From NCBI RefSeq assembly GCF_000166395.1, contig NC_014655.1:1550001-1614000 (forward strand): a DNA stretch of 64,000 bases, read 5' to 3'. The notes beneath the pieces were generated by a model. The model worked only from the letters and a program-made list of their open reading frames with translations. It was not told where the DNA came from and did not search any database. This DNA comes from Leadbetterella byssophila DSM 17132. GTDB lineage: Bacteria; Bacteroidota; Bacteroidia; Cytophagales; Spirosomataceae. A program made the translations under genes and the position numbers. The number at the start of each line of letters is the position of its first letter. The first letter of the stretch is position 1. Shown here in pieces: positions 17,013 to 25,872 of the stretch.

Positions 17013-18413
17013 TCCATTCTTTTCGTAATGGGCTATAAAATTCAATACTTCCTCAATGGGAATTCTTCTACCTATGATTCTTTTCTTCTCATCTAGTATA
17101 TAGACGGTAGGAGTAGAATACACATCATATTTTGTAAAGAAATCATATTTCTTATCAGGGTCATATACATTGATTAATCTAGAGGTATCATATTCCTTTA
17201 TAAATTTCTTCATCTCCTCCAGATCTCTCTCATGATCTGTAGCCACATTCCATACTACAATACCTTTCGACTTATTTTCGTCTTGGAACTTCACTAATGC
17301 CGGTGCAGCATCCTTACAGTGACCACAAGTAGGGCTATAGAAGTTCACTATTGTATACTTTGCCTTTTGTTGTGAAAGCTGGTAAATTTTCCCCTCGGCA
17401 TCCTTCAAAACAAGCTCAGGCAGCACTTTCCCTGTCTCCAGAGGCTTCATTATATTCAATCTCTCCCTGAACCTGTCCAATGTACTTTGCTCTAGCCAGT
17501 CGGCATCTTTCAAGTAAAAATTCTCATACAAATGAATGATGACACCGTCTAGGCCCACCACATCAGTGGTTTCATATTTGTTCGTTATATACCAAAGTGT
17601 ATATCTATAGATGTCCTTATTCTTCTTGGACATTTCTAGCACTTTTGTGGTTTCCTTTTTAAGGGAATCCGTCTTTTGGTAAACCAAATTTGAGAAATAT
17701 CTCTCTAATTTACTCTCCAAGAAGGGGGTTCTAATCATCCTTTCGTCTGAAAAGTCTAAGCCATCAAAGAATTGAGCTTTATAGACTCTGTAAGCATAGG
17801 TAGAATCCTTTTTACCGTTTGGTAAGGTTGGAATCTCCGTTGGTATCTCCGGTTCTATATTCGCTCTTAATAATTTAGATGCAAAAAGGTCCGGATTCGC
17901 GTCTATAACACGCTTAATTTCTCCATTTACTTCTTTGCCTAAGGCATCTAGCTGACGCTGAAGGGTGCTTACTTTACTTGGATTTGTTTCTGTCCCTAAC
18001 TGCTTTTGAAGGGACTCTCCCACCTTCATCTTTTGGGTTAGGAATTTTCGGTAATTGAACATGACCTCATTTTCCTTTGACCCTTTGAATTTTACAGAAT
18101 TAACATAATCCGTTGTGTCAAATTCCATATATATGTCGTCTTCCTTACCGGAGACCACTAAATCATAGAATTTTGACGGAGAAAGCAAAACCATGTATAG
18201 TCCCCCTTTCCACCCTCCTTCTGGAGATTGAAAGCGAAGCAGGCCATCAGAACCTACTTTTACAGAATCCACTTTAGACAGCTGTTTACTACCGTAATAG
18301 TGGGCCAGGTGCACATATTGGTTCGGATTTGCCAAAGGCATCTTCACCGTAATCTTCTGTTGACCCACTGCAGCAAAACTCCAAAGGGTGCAAAAGAGGA
18401 ACCATTTTTTCAT
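17007..18413 (-). CDS. TlpA/ResA-like thioredoxin-fold protein with N-terminal DUF
   Basis: A 468-residue exported protein (signal peptide 1-18, ending AVGQQ). The first 310 residues resemble the DUF4369/DUF5106-like module common in Bacteroidota thiol proteins, mostly beta strands then long helices. Residues about 325-468 are an AhpC/TSA-TlpA thioredoxin domain with the redox pair Cys363-Gly-His-Cys366 and the cis-Pro in VYSTPTVYIL. Expected to act as a periplasmic thiol-disulfide reductase. It lies 6 bp downstream of pfkA and may be cotranscribed with it. Confidence 0.85.
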   Translation of the reverse strand: MKKWFLFCTLWSFAAVGQQKITVKMPLANPNQYVHLAHYYGSKQLSKVDSVKVGSDGLLRFQSPEGGWKGGLYMVLLSPSKFYDLVVSGKEDDIYMEFDTTDYVNSVKFKGSKENEVMFNYRKFLTQKMKVGESLQKQLGTETNPSKVSTLQRQLDALGKEVNGEIKRVIDANPDLFASKLLRANIEPEIPTEIPTLPNGKKDSTYAYRVYKAQFFDGLDFSDERMIRTPFLESKLERYFSNLVYQKTDSLKKETTKVLEMSKKNKDIYRYTLWYITNKYETTDVVGLDGVIIHLYENFYLKDADWLEQSTLDRFRERLNIMKPLETGKVLPELVLKDAEGKIYQLSQQKAKYTIVNFYSPTCGHCKDAAPALVKFQDENKSKGIVVWNVATDHERDLEEMKKFIKEYDTSRLINVYDPDKKYDFFTKYDVYSTPTVYILDEKKRIIGRRIPIEEVLNFIAHYEKNGL

Positions 18414-18419
18414 AGGTAC

Positions 18420-19397
18420 TTAAATACTTAATATATGAACCATACGTAGAAGATCATCATGTATAGGTTTTGTCTTCTTGATGGTATCAATAAACGGAGT
18501 ATAAACGATTTCATTGTTTACAACCCCCGCCATAACGTTCTTTTGACCGCTCATTAGTCCTTCCACTGCTGCAAGTCCCATTCTGGAAGCCAATATCCTG
18601 TCATACGCGGTAGGAGCTCCTCCCCTCTGCACGTGGCCAAGCGTAGTAACACGGATATCTAATTTATCACCTACCTGCGATTTTATCTTTTCAGCAATTT
18701 CTGTAGCATGTCCTTCTTCATCACCCTCAGCTACCACTACTACTATAGAGGAGGATTTTGAACGTCTCAATCCATCTTTCAAAGAAGAAACTACCTTTTT
18801 CAATGGAGTATGAGTTTCAGGTACCATCACGATTTCAGCACCTCCACCTATACCTGATTGTACCGCAATATAGCCTGAATCACGACCCATCACTTCTATA
18901 AAGAATACACGATCATGTGAATCAGCAGTGTCTCTAATTTTATCTATAGCTTCAAGTGAAGTGTTTACTGCCGAATCAAATCCTATAGTATAGTCCGTTC
19001 CATATAAATCATTATCAATAGTACCCGGACAGCCCACCGTAGGGATCTGGTATTCATTATAGAATACCTCAGCACCTGTAAAAGTACCGTTTCCTCCTAT
19101 AGCTACTAATCCATCTATGCCTAGTTTCATCAAGTTCTCATAAGCCTTCTTCCTTCCCTCCGGCGTCATAAACTCCTTACTACGTGCAGACTTCAAAATG
19201 GTACCTCCCCTTTGAACTATATTACTTACAGAAGTTGAAGTCATCTCAAATATATCTCCAGAAATCATCCCGTTATACCCCCTGCGGATACCGTAAACTT
19301 GAAGGCCATGATAAATGGCTCCTCTAACTACGGCACGTATACAGGCATTCATACCCGGAGCGTCTCCACCAGAAGTGTAAACCGCTATCTTTTTCAT
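18420..19397 (-). CDS. pfkA: ATP-dependent 6-phosphofructokinase
   Basis: A 325-residue bacterial PfkA, catalysing fructose 6-phosphate to fructose 1,6-bisphosphate. Nucleotide-binding GGDAPGMNA (residues 10-18), the active-site loop PGTIDNDL with the catalytic Asp, EVMGRDSGYIA for sugar binding, and TLGHVQRGG are all present; the ATP-type glycine pattern (GGNGTF) suggests ATP rather than PPi. Length is normal. A -7 element lies about 20 bp upstream. Confidence 0.95.
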   Translation of the reverse strand: MKKIAVYTSGGDAPGMNACIRAVVRGAIYHGLQVYGIRRGYNGMISGDIFEMTSTSVSNIVQRGGTILKSARSKEFMTPEGRKKAYENLMKLGIDGLVAIGGNGTFTGAEVFYNEYQIPTVGCPGTIDNDLYGTDYTIGFDSAVNTSLEAIDKIRDTADSHDRVFFIEVMGRDSGYIAVQSGIGGGAEIVMVPETHTPLKKVVSSLKDGLRRSKSSSIVVVVAEGDEEGHATEIAEKIKSQVGDKLDIRVTTLGHVQRGGAPTAYDRILASRMGLAAVEGLMSGQKNVMAGVVNNEIVYTPFIDTIKKTKPIHDDLLRMVHILSI

Positions 19398-19418
19398 TAT
19401 ATTTCAATTTTTTGGACG

Positions 19419-19426
19419 CAAAAATA
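19419..19426 (-). promoter_or_regulatory. -7 promoter element of pfkA
   Basis: The minus strand reads TATTTTTG, matching TAnnTTTG, 21 bases before the pfkA ATG. No clear -33 TTTG is seen. Confidence 0.5.
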
Positions 19427-19758
19427 AGGAGATTTATCGAAAACATAAATCTATTTTGCTTACACCGTAGTTTTTATTCGGCTTATCCAACGTTCTACAG
19501 AAAAAATTCAAAAAAATCTTTGGTATAACAAAATAAACACAACCAAAGCATTTTATCTACCAAATTTCCATTTCGTGAAAAAAATAGCTTAAATCAGTAG
19601 GAATCTTTATTTCTTGATTTGAATTGTGCCAACACATGCCAGGACACTGCAAGAAAAGAGATTTCAAATGACTCCCGTACACTCATTATCCAATGTATCT
19701 TCTCCAAAATAATCTCATTAATTAACTTAAGTGAACGACTTCGACCTTACTCTACATC

Positions 19759-19766
19759 TACTTTTG
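19759..19766 (+). promoter_or_regulatory. -7 promoter element of the 19791 gene
   Basis: TACTTTTG matches the Bacteroidota -7 consensus and lies 24 bases before the ATG at 19791. Confidence 0.5.
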
Positions 19767-19790
19767 TGCCATCACTTAACGTAAAAAGCT

Positions 19791-20417
19791 ATGAATAAGA
19801 AATCTATCCTTATTGCTCTAAGCATGTTAATTGCAAGTACTCTTAAAGCTAAAGCACAGTATTCTGAGCAAGACAGCAGTAAATGGTTTGTAGGAAGCAC
19901 ACTGATGTTACTGGGAAACTTCATTCCTAACGACCCCAACCCTCCCGGCTTCATCCAGATAAATGTAGGATATCGGTTTACACCTCAGGATGCAGGCTTC
20001 ATCGAATTAAAAACCTCTAAGTTCAATTGGCCCCTAGGAATGCCCTGGAAAGAAATCGTGGATAAAGACAGAGCTCAGCACAATTTCCCTGGCTACGTTA
20101 GACAGTACGTTTTAGGCTTGGCCTACAATAGATACTGGTACAAAGGCCTCTTTAGCGGTATTCATGCCATGAATGCGTTTCAAACCTATAAAAATGAAGA
20201 TCGGTCCAAAATCAATAGGGGATATACCCTCTTCATGACGTATCGCATTGGCTATCATTTTAAAATGTTTAATCAAAAAGTTTTTATAGAACCTTCTATA
20301 GGTTTGACACATTGGCCCATCAAAACGAACACTCCTATGTCCTTCAAAGAAAAAGAGAATCAATGGCCTAATTACTTTGGTTGGGAACCCGGACTTCATT
20401 TTGGTTTTAATCTTTGA
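19791..20417 (+). CDS. Exported hypothetical protein, probable outer-membrane barrel
   Basis: A 208-residue protein with a signal peptide (about 1-22, ending AKAQ). The remainder alternates aromatic and polar residues in short strands (INVGYRFTPQDAGFIELK, YVLGLAYNRYWYKGLFSG) and ends HFGFNL, typical of small outer-membrane barrels. I do not recognise a named family. Downstream by 3 bp begins a broken DUF6326-like gene. Confidence 0.6.
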   Translation: MNKKSILIALSMLIASTLKAKAQYSEQDSSKWFVGSTLMLLGNFIPNDPNPPGFIQINVGYRFTPQDAGFIELKTSKFNWPLGMPWKEIVDKDRAQHNFPGYVRQYVLGLAYNRYWYKGLFSGIHAMNAFQTYKNEDRSKINRGYTLFMTYRIGYHFKMFNQKVFIEPSIGLTHWPIKTNTPMSFKEKENQWPNYFGWEPGLHFGFNL

Positions 20418-20420
20418 ACC

Positions 20421-20789
20421 ATGCACAAAAGTAAAGCTATCTGCACTATGGACCAGCCTAATATTTATCCATATCTATGTGGATTATTTCCACGTCTATA
20501 TGCCGGGCCAGACCCCACAGATCATGTATGGCAAGGTTTATATTTTCGAAATCACTTAAGGATTCCTTCTGCTAGCCCTTGTCCTCATGAGCCTACCAAC
20601 TGTCATGATCTTTCTATCCATTGTACTGAGGGATAAGACTAACCAACATCAGCCTGGCGCCATTTTAATTCCAGTGACCTTGTTTAATCTGAGGGGAGAA
20701 ACCTGGATCCACATGATTTTCGGAGGCTTAGTAGCAGTCATTTTGCTGTGCATGGTTATACCTGGAATTGGCCTCAAAGTGAAAACTAA
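20421..20789 (+). pseudogene. Broken DUF6326-like small membrane protein
   Basis: Pieces in two frames add up to one four-helix membrane protein of the DUF6326 type. ATG 20421 starts in frame 3; after the AAAA run near 20427 the recognisable sequence is in frame 1 (KVKLSALWTSLIFIHIYVDY); an in-frame TAA at 20557-20559 replaces one codon in FEIT*GFLLLALVL; frame 1 then runs through LPTVMIFLSIVL and IPVTLFNLRGETWIHM; near 20755 the expected ending YTWNWPQSEN and stop are in frame 3 at 20757-20789. Three independent lesions argue for true decay. Function of the family is unknown. Confidence 0.75.
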
Positions 20790-20973
20790 GATAGTTTAAG
20801 ACAAGTAGCCGTACAGAGTAGCAAACCTGAACTTTGATACCTTAAGATTCAGTGTTTTATGAATATAAGTTGATGAATAAAACACCCTCTTTATAATTAT
20901 TTATAGTCGTCTATTTTCAAGAAATTACAAATTATTTGCAACCAAACCAATTCCTTCCTGTCTCATAAGCTAA

Positions 20974-21540
20974 ATGGAAAATCCCTCGTATTCTGATAAA
21001 TGGATAGTGGACAAAGTTCTGAGTGGAAACACTCAGGCTTTCGCTACTATCGTAAGAAATACGGAGAGATTAGTGATTCAAATCATTAGAAAAATGTCCC
21101 CCACTGAGGACGAACAAAAAGATTTAGTGCAAGACGTTTATCTAAAAGCCTTTCAGAGTTTAAATACTTTCAAGTACCAATCCAAACTGTCGACATGGAT
21201 AGGGACCATAGCTTATAACACTTGCTTAAATCACCTTCAAAAAAAGAGAATTCCCATCAGCGAAGGCCTAGAAGACCAAGTGCAGGTTTCTTCAGAAAGC
21301 CTGGAAAATACGCTATTAAATCAGGAGGCTCATGTCATCTTAAACCAATTCATAGACCAGTTGCCTCCACTATATAGAACCTTAATCTCCCTTTATCATA
21401 TAGAGGAACTCTCCTTGAAAGAGATCTCTCAAATCACTCATTTGCCGGAAGGTACGATTAAGAATTATCTATTCAGAGCCAGGAAAATTCTAAAAGATCA
21501 ATTGGAAAAATATTATAAAGTCAATAGACATGAGCAATAA
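20974..21540 (+). CDS. ECF-type RNA polymerase sigma factor
   Basis: A 188-residue sigma-70 family ECF factor. Region 2 is visible at about residues 45-95 (DLVQDVYLKAFQSLNTFK, STWIGTIAYNTCLNHL) and region 4 at about 125-175 (LPPLYRTLISLYHIEELSL, LPEGTIKNYLFRARKIL). It overlaps the next gene, a zinc-type anti-sigma factor, by 11 bp. The regulon cannot be read from the sequence. Confidence 0.9.
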   Translation: MENPSYSDKWIVDKVLSGNTQAFATIVRNTERLVIQIIRKMSPTEDEQKDLVQDVYLKAFQSLNTFKYQSKLSTWIGTIAYNTCLNHLQKKRIPISEGLEDQVQVSSESLENTLLNQEAHVILNQFIDQLPPLYRTLISLYHIEELSLKEISQITHLPEGTIKNYLFRARKILKDQLEKYYKVNRHEQ

Positions 21541-21961
21541 TCATTTATCAGACGAAGCCATACAGTCTTTCCTCTTAGAAGATTCTTGCGAGGAAGTGAT
21601 AACTTCCCATTTGGCAGTTTGTGCGGATTGCAAAGCTAAAATGTATGCCTATAAGGAATTGACATTTTATATCAAGAAGCTAGAGCCAGAAACTGTACCC
21701 TTTAATGTCAGCGAAATAGCCATGCAAAAAATATGGGCATCCGAACCTAAAAGATCAGAAGAGTTTGGACTAATAGCTCTCCTTGCCTTTCTGATTATGG
21801 GATCATTTGTCCTTTGTTACCCTTGGATAAAACCAGCATTTAGAAATTGGAATACATCTATTACTCCATTTGCTTTTGTAACTGCCGTCTCTATCTCCAT
21901 TTATATCTTGGCAGACCTCTACCGTCAATACAAGAAAAAAATTACCATGATTTTTGATTAA
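21530..21961 (+). CDS. Anti-sigma factor with zinc-finger (ZAS) motif and membrane segments
   Basis: A 143-residue protein. His27-X3-Cys31-X2-Cys34 (HLAVCADC) is the ZAS motif that holds ECF sigma factors; two membrane helices follow at about residues 81-100 and 112-130. It should tether and inhibit the sigma factor encoded immediately upstream, whose gene it overlaps. The C-terminal tail is short, so signal sensing probably involves the membrane part or another protein. Confidence 0.82.
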   Translation: MSNNHLSDEAIQSFLLEDSCEEVITSHLAVCADCKAKMYAYKELTFYIKKLEPETVPFNVSEIAMQKIWASEPKRSEEFGLIALLAFLIMGSFVLCYPWIKPAFRNWNTSITPFAFVTAVSISIYILADLYRQYKKKITMIFD

Positions 21962-22014
21962 AATTTGCAACCGACTTGACACTCTGCTGTCTACTAGGAT
22001 ATAAAAATACAATT

Positions 22015-22419
22015 ATGAAAAAGCTATTTATTTGTTTATTCCCCCTACTTGCTCAAGGCGCAACTGCAGAACAGATCTCCAATGAACAAAACTTTCAGGT
22101 AGAAACTTTATTACCGGTGCTACTTATTGGAATCCTTTTCTATTTCTTAATCTCCTTAATCAAATTCGCATTAGAATATCGTCTTAAGAACAAGATGATT
22201 GAAAAGGGGCTTACTGAGCATCTTTCACACAACCTATTTGCCAGTAACAATAAGAAAGATGACGCTATTAAAGCCGCAATATTACTCTCTGGAATTGGGC
22301 TGGGCCTTCTTTTGAGCTATTTCACAGCACCACTCCATATTCACTCCTTAGCCATTATGGCCTTTAGCATTGCAGGTAGCTACTGGGCTTACTTCCTGTA
22401 TCTCAAAAGATCAAATTAG
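22015..22419 (+). CDS. Small membrane protein, DUF6249-like
   Basis: A 134-residue protein. I start at ATG 22015 (MKKLFICLFPLLAQG), giving a signal-like first segment; a TTG at 21976 would add 13 residues of no family character. After the signal there is one membrane helix (about 28-50), a cytoplasmic charged stretch with NKKDDAIKAAI, and two more helices at 85-130. It follows the sigma/anti-sigma pair by 53 bp and may belong to that unit, as DUF6249-like genes often do; role unknown. Confidence 0.7.
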   Translation: MKKLFICLFPLLAQGATAEQISNEQNFQVETLLPVLLIGILFYFLISLIKFALEYRLKNKMIEKGLTEHLSHNLFASNNKKDDAIKAAILLSGIGLGLLLSYFTAPLHIHSLAIMAFSIAGSYWAYFLYLKRSN

Positions 22420-22500
22420 TACTACACCATTTCTACTTTCCTAAGAACCCTTCTATAGAAGAGGGAAAGGTATCTCTTTGTCTTATCAAAACTTTACAAA

Positions 22501-23862
22501 ATGAATTTCAGAATCATATATCTAATCCTTTTTTCTGCTCAAGCGGTCTGCGGGCAAGGTAAAATAGACAGTTTACTCAGCTCTATATATGCCAAAGGCA
22601 GAATAAATGGGAATGTCTTAATCGCCCAAAAAGGCAACATCATTTACCAAAAAAGCTTTGGACTCAAAAAGGAAAACTCCGGAGAGAAACTGGATGAAGA
22701 CTCCATTTTTGATCTGGCTTCTATCACAAAACAGTTTACAGCAGCGGGAATAGTGCTACTTAAGCAACAAGGAAAACTGAGATTTGATGATCCCGTATCC
22801 AAGTATATTCCGGAACTACACGAATATCCTTCTGTAACTATCAGGCATTTGCTTCAGCACACCTCAGGTTTGCCTGATTATATGGAACACTTCGAAAGCA
22901 GTACCAATAGAGCCATCAGCAATAAAGATATCATCGATTTTCTATCTAGAAATAAACAAGAAGTCAGGTTCGAGCCCAATTCCCGCTGGGAGTATAGCAA
23001 TACGGGTTATGCGGTTTTGGCAGTACTGATAGAAAGGGTTTCAGATATGACCTATGCCCGCTTCTTAGACCAGAACATTTTCAAGCCATTGGGAATGAGA
23101 AACACCATTTTTCCCGGTGCAAGTACTTCTGAATTCAAAGAAAATTTCGCCATTGGACATGTATATTCAGACAGTTTGGATCTATGGGTTGATCCTCATG
23201 AATTAGATGAGTTTGCTTATCTAAAATGCTTTCAAGAGGTTGTGGGAGATGGGGGGCTAAGATCAACAGCGGGTGATCTGCTAAAATGGGATAGAGCTTT
23301 GTATCAACTATTCTCTGAGGAAAGCAAAAAAGAAGTATTTAGCCCTGTAACCTTGAATGACGGCTCCACTTTCCCTTATGGTTTTGGTTGGGACCTACAA
23401 AATAGCAAGGAGTTTGGGAATATGGTATCTCATGGTGGAAGCTGGGCAGGCTACATTACTTACATAGAAAGGCATATCGATAATGACATCACCATCATTG
23501 TTTTGCAGAACCATGAGGATGCAGAAATGGTGCATAAACCGCTTAGGTATCTAATCTACGGTCTCCCTATTCCTAATAACAAGAAGGAGATTCAGTTGAC
23601 GGAAGAGCAGATCCATAGAATTCTTGGGGTCTACGAAATTCAAAAAGGGATTGAATTCAAGATTACGTACAAAGGTGGAGATATCTATGCCAGAATGACT
23701 AACCAGCCTTCCATTAGAATTTACCCTGAAAGCGAAACCACTTTCTTCATCAAAGAATTTGAAGCCATCCTCCAATTTGAAGCGGACGCTGATGGCATCA
23801 TCCATAAACTTGTTGTGCTGCAGGGTGCACATCAGTCAGTTGCCCACAAAATCAGACCATAA
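22501..23862 (+). CDS. Exported serine hydrolase, class C beta-lactamase/PBP4* fold
   Basis: A 453-residue protein with a signal peptide (1-19). The penicillin-binding fold motifs are Ser75-X-X-Lys78 (SITK), Tyr165-Ser-Asn (YSN) and His311-Gly-Gly (HGG). A roughly 90-residue C-terminal beta domain (from about 365) follows, as in the beta-lactamase-related esterase/peptidase proteins of Bacteroidota. It could be a D-amino-acid peptidase or an esterase; beta-lactam resistance is not implied. A terminator lies 26 bp downstream. Confidence 0.88.
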   Translation: MNFRIIYLILFSAQAVCGQGKIDSLLSSIYAKGRINGNVLIAQKGNIIYQKSFGLKKENSGEKLDEDSIFDLASITKQFTAAGIVLLKQQGKLRFDDPVSKYIPELHEYPSVTIRHLLQHTSGLPDYMEHFESSTNRAISNKDIIDFLSRNKQEVRFEPNSRWEYSNTGYAVLAVLIERVSDMTYARFLDQNIFKPLGMRNTIFPGASTSEFKENFAIGHVYSDSLDLWVDPHELDEFAYLKCFQEVVGDGGLRSTAGDLLKWDRALYQLFSEESKKEVFSPVTLNDGSTFPYGFGWDLQNSKEFGNMVSHGGSWAGYITYIERHIDNDITIIVLQNHEDAEMVHKPLRYLIYGLPIPNNKKEIQLTEEQIHRILGVYEIQKGIEFKITYKGGDIYARMTNQPSIRIYPESETTFFIKEFEAILQFEADADGIIHKLVVLQGAHQSVAHKIRP

Positions 23863-23888
23863 TTAACCAATTTAAATACATCCATCTG

Positions 23889-23918
23889 GAGGCTATCAAG
23901 TAGATAGCCTCTTTTGTT
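23889..23918 (+). terminator. Rho-independent terminator after the serine hydrolase
   Basis: A perfect 9-bp stem GAGGCTATC / GATAGCCTC with loop AAGTA is followed by TTTTGTTT. It lies 26 bp past the stop at 23862. Confidence 0.85.
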
Positions 23919-24059
23919 TATCTACCTACTAAACTATTTCGTGCAGCTAACCAGCCTTAAAAAAAATAAAATACTTAACTTTATATGAACACATAAACCA
24001 TATCACATTTCCGTCTCTGAGAGTAAGGGATGTAAATGGACATAAAATACTTTCATTAC

Positions 24060-24419
24060 ATGAAAAACCTTTTATTCGTCATGCTGGGTGGTGGAGCTGG
24101 AAGTGCCCTTAGGTATCTGATCAGCCAATGGTTAGGAAAAGTAGGTCATTTTCCACTGAGTACTTTCTTGGTGAATGTATTGGGGAGTTTCGCGATAGGA
24201 TGGCTATTGACGCACTTCGGAAATTCGCAACAAGCATTAAAATTATTACTCATTACGGGATTTTGCGGAGGCTTTACCACCTTCTCTACTTTTTCAGCAG
24301 AGAACATGCAGTTAGTGGAAGATGGGCAATACAGCACTTTCGTACTTTATGCCTTAGGTTCCTTAGTGCTAGGTCTGGCAGCGGCTTACTTAGGTGCATC
24401 TATCCCCACTAGAGAATAA
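24060..24419 (+). CDS. crcB: Fluoride exporter CrcB/FluC
   Basis: A 119-residue four-helix membrane protein. The FluC signatures GGGAGSALRYL (about 10-20), TFLVNVLGSFAIGWL and GFCGGFTTFSTFS are all present, the last holding the Phe/Thr residues of the fluoride path. It forms a dual-topology dimer that expels fluoride. I start at ATG 24060 (MKNLLFVMLGG); an in-frame ATG at 24036 would add eight residues. No fluoride riboswitch is visible upstream. It overlaps the convergent methylase gene by 11 bp. Confidence 0.92.
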   Translation: MKNLLFVMLGGGAGSALRYLISQWLGKVGHFPLSTFLVNVLGSFAIGWLLTHFGNSQQALKLLLITGFCGGFTTFSTFSAENMQLVEDGQYSTFVLYALGSLVLGLAAAYLGASIPTRE

Positions 24420-25095
24420 GAAAAATTGTGGGTCTCTTGTGTAAGTTCGGAAGTTCTTTTTTCTTCCATGAACTTATACTCTTGGTTTGTATAAACTCTG
24501 ATTCAGAGGTAATATCAGCTGCAATGCACAGACGCGTGTTTGGATTTAGGGTTTTAAGCAAGGTCTCAAGCATTTGATTATTTCTATACGGAGTCTCCAT
24601 AAAGATCTGCGTTTGAGACTTCTGCGCTCCTTCTCTTTCCAACTGTTTCAGTTTAGTTGCCCTTTCTTCTGCCTTTATAGGTAAATATCCATGAAAGGCA
24701 AAGGATTGTCCATTCAGACCTGAACCCATTAATGCTAGAAGGATGGAGTTCGGGCCTACTAAGGGCTGTACCGTCCAACCCATCTGTTGCCCTGCCTCCA
24801 CCACCAATGCACCCGGATCTGCTACACCCGCGCACCCTGCCTCGGAAATGATCCCTGCATCTTCACCTAAATTAGCCAGGATTTCCAAATAGCGTTCAAA
24901 AGGCTGATCCATCTCAATAAACCTCAATTCATCAATGACTACGCCCTGCTTAAGAGATGATAGAAACCTTCTGGTAGTTTTTACATTCTCCACGAAAAAT
25001 ACTTTTAGAGATTTCAGGATTTGAATGCTATATGGGGTTAAGGACCTATCGTGTGCATTCTCAGCCAAAAGCATGGGGAGAAGGTAGAGTTTCAT
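24409..25095 (-). CDS. RsmI-like SAM-dependent methyltransferase (tetrapyrrole methylase fold)
   Basis: A 228-residue tetrapyrrole-methylase-fold protein related to RsmI, the 16S rRNA C1402 ribose methylase. ISEAGCAGVADPGALVV corresponds to the RsmI SDAG.P.ISDPG loop, and GPNSILLALMGSGL to GP.A...AL..SG; MDQPFERYLE and METPYRNNQML are further hallmarks. It is shorter than canonical RsmI (about 280) and lacks its N-terminal start, fitting the Bacteroidota RsmI-like paralog group. Its start overlaps the HAD gene by 4 bp. Confidence 0.8.
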   Translation of the reverse strand: MKLYLLPMLLAENAHDRSLTPYSIQILKSLKVFFVENVKTTRRFLSSLKQGVVIDELRFIEMDQPFERYLEILANLGEDAGIISEAGCAGVADPGALVVEAGQQMGWTVQPLVGPNSILLALMGSGLNGQSFAFHGYLPIKAEERATKLKQLEREGAQKSQTQIFMETPYRNNQMLETLLKTLNPNTRLCIAADITSESEFIQTKSISSWKKKELPNLHKRPTIFLIL

Positions 25096-25748
25096 GAGGC
25101 TAGGAGATTTAAAATATCAGCAGCTTTAATATTCAAATAATTCTCAATATACATGGCACATGGAGGCAATTCCTCTTTGGTGTGAGAAGATAGGACTCCT
25201 ACCACCCTCATACCTGCCCGGGTTGCTGCTGTTATACCTGAAAAAGAATCTTCAAATACTATACAGCGCTCAGGTTCAATTCCAAGATTTGCCGCAGATT
25301 TAAGATATACCTCCGGATCAGGTTTATGCTTTGTTACGTTCTCTGAGGCTAAAATGGATTCCATGTATGGACCAAAACCTAACTTACCCATGATCAGATC
25401 CAAATTAGCCCGTGGTGCAGAAGTGGCTACTCCAGTCAGAAAACCGTTTTGCTTCAAATCAGCTAAAAATGTTAGATATCCATCGATATCCTTTACGTGA
25501 TCTGCATAAATGGCTCTGAATAATCCTTCTTTTTCCTCTTCCATGGAACGAAACTCCTCGCCTTCTATTTTTCTACCTAGGAAATGTGCAAGGATATAAC
25601 TATTACTCTTTCCAAACATATGTTGAGCAAACTCCTCATCTGTAGGATAAAGGTCTCTCTTTTTAAAGAATTCACGGAAAGCTAAAGAATGGTACGGGTT
25701 AGTATGTGCAATAACCCCGTCCATATCAAAGATGACGGCATTTTTCAT
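25092..25748 (-). CDS. HAD-family phosphatase, beta-phosphoglucomutase-like
   Basis: A 218-residue HAD subfamily I hydrolase. Motif I is FDMDGVIAHTNPYH (nucleophile Asp8, acid Asp10), motif II is TSAPRAN, motif III is the Lys in KHKPDPEVYL, and motif IV FEDSFSGI. The helical cap between residues 18 and 85 is of the phosphoglucomutase/phosphatase type. Substrate cannot be told from sequence. Coupled with the methylase gene by a 4-bp overlap. Confidence 0.88.
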   Translation of the reverse strand: MKNAVIFDMDGVIAHTNPYHSLAFREFFKKRDLYPTDEEFAQHMFGKSNSYILAHFLGRKIEGEEFRSMEEEKEGLFRAIYADHVKDIDGYLTFLADLKQNGFLTGVATSAPRANLDLIMGKLGFGPYMESILASENVTKHKPDPEVYLKSAANLGIEPERCIVFEDSFSGITAATRAGMRVVGVLSSHTKEELPPCAMYIENYLNIKAADILNLLAS

Positions 25749-25860
25749 ACTGCAAAGGTACTTCCAATTCTAGATTGCTTTGACAAAAAATTCAAAAAAC
25801 CTTTAGGACATTTGCTATAGAAATTCCCTATATTTCTTTTTAGTTGCAGGCAGTGCAACG

Positions 25861-25868
25861 TATTTTTG
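25861..25868 (+). promoter_or_regulatory. -7 promoter element of uvrA
   Basis: TATTTTTG matches TAnnTTTG, with only four bases (TACA) before the uvrA ATG. A start site at the usual distance would fall on or next to the ATG, implying a leaderless mRNA. Confidence 0.5.
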
Positions 25869-25872
25869 TACA

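Larger units (their letters stand above)
19398..19790. other. Intergenic region between pfkA and a plus-strand gene
   Basis: This 393-bp divergent spacer is AT-rich and has no supported gene. It holds the pfkA -7 element near its left end and a -7 element for the plus-strand gene near its right end. No hairpin or repeat stood out in the middle. Confidence 0.6.

Noticed and set aside
22501-23862. Antibiotic-resistance beta-lactamase
   Set aside because: Motifs fit the broad class C-like esterase/peptidase family with an extra C-terminal domain; nothing points to beta-lactam hydrolysis.
23941-24059. Fluoride riboswitch before crcB
   Set aside because: The conserved GG.GAT..GTTC and pseudoknot elements were not found in the leader.
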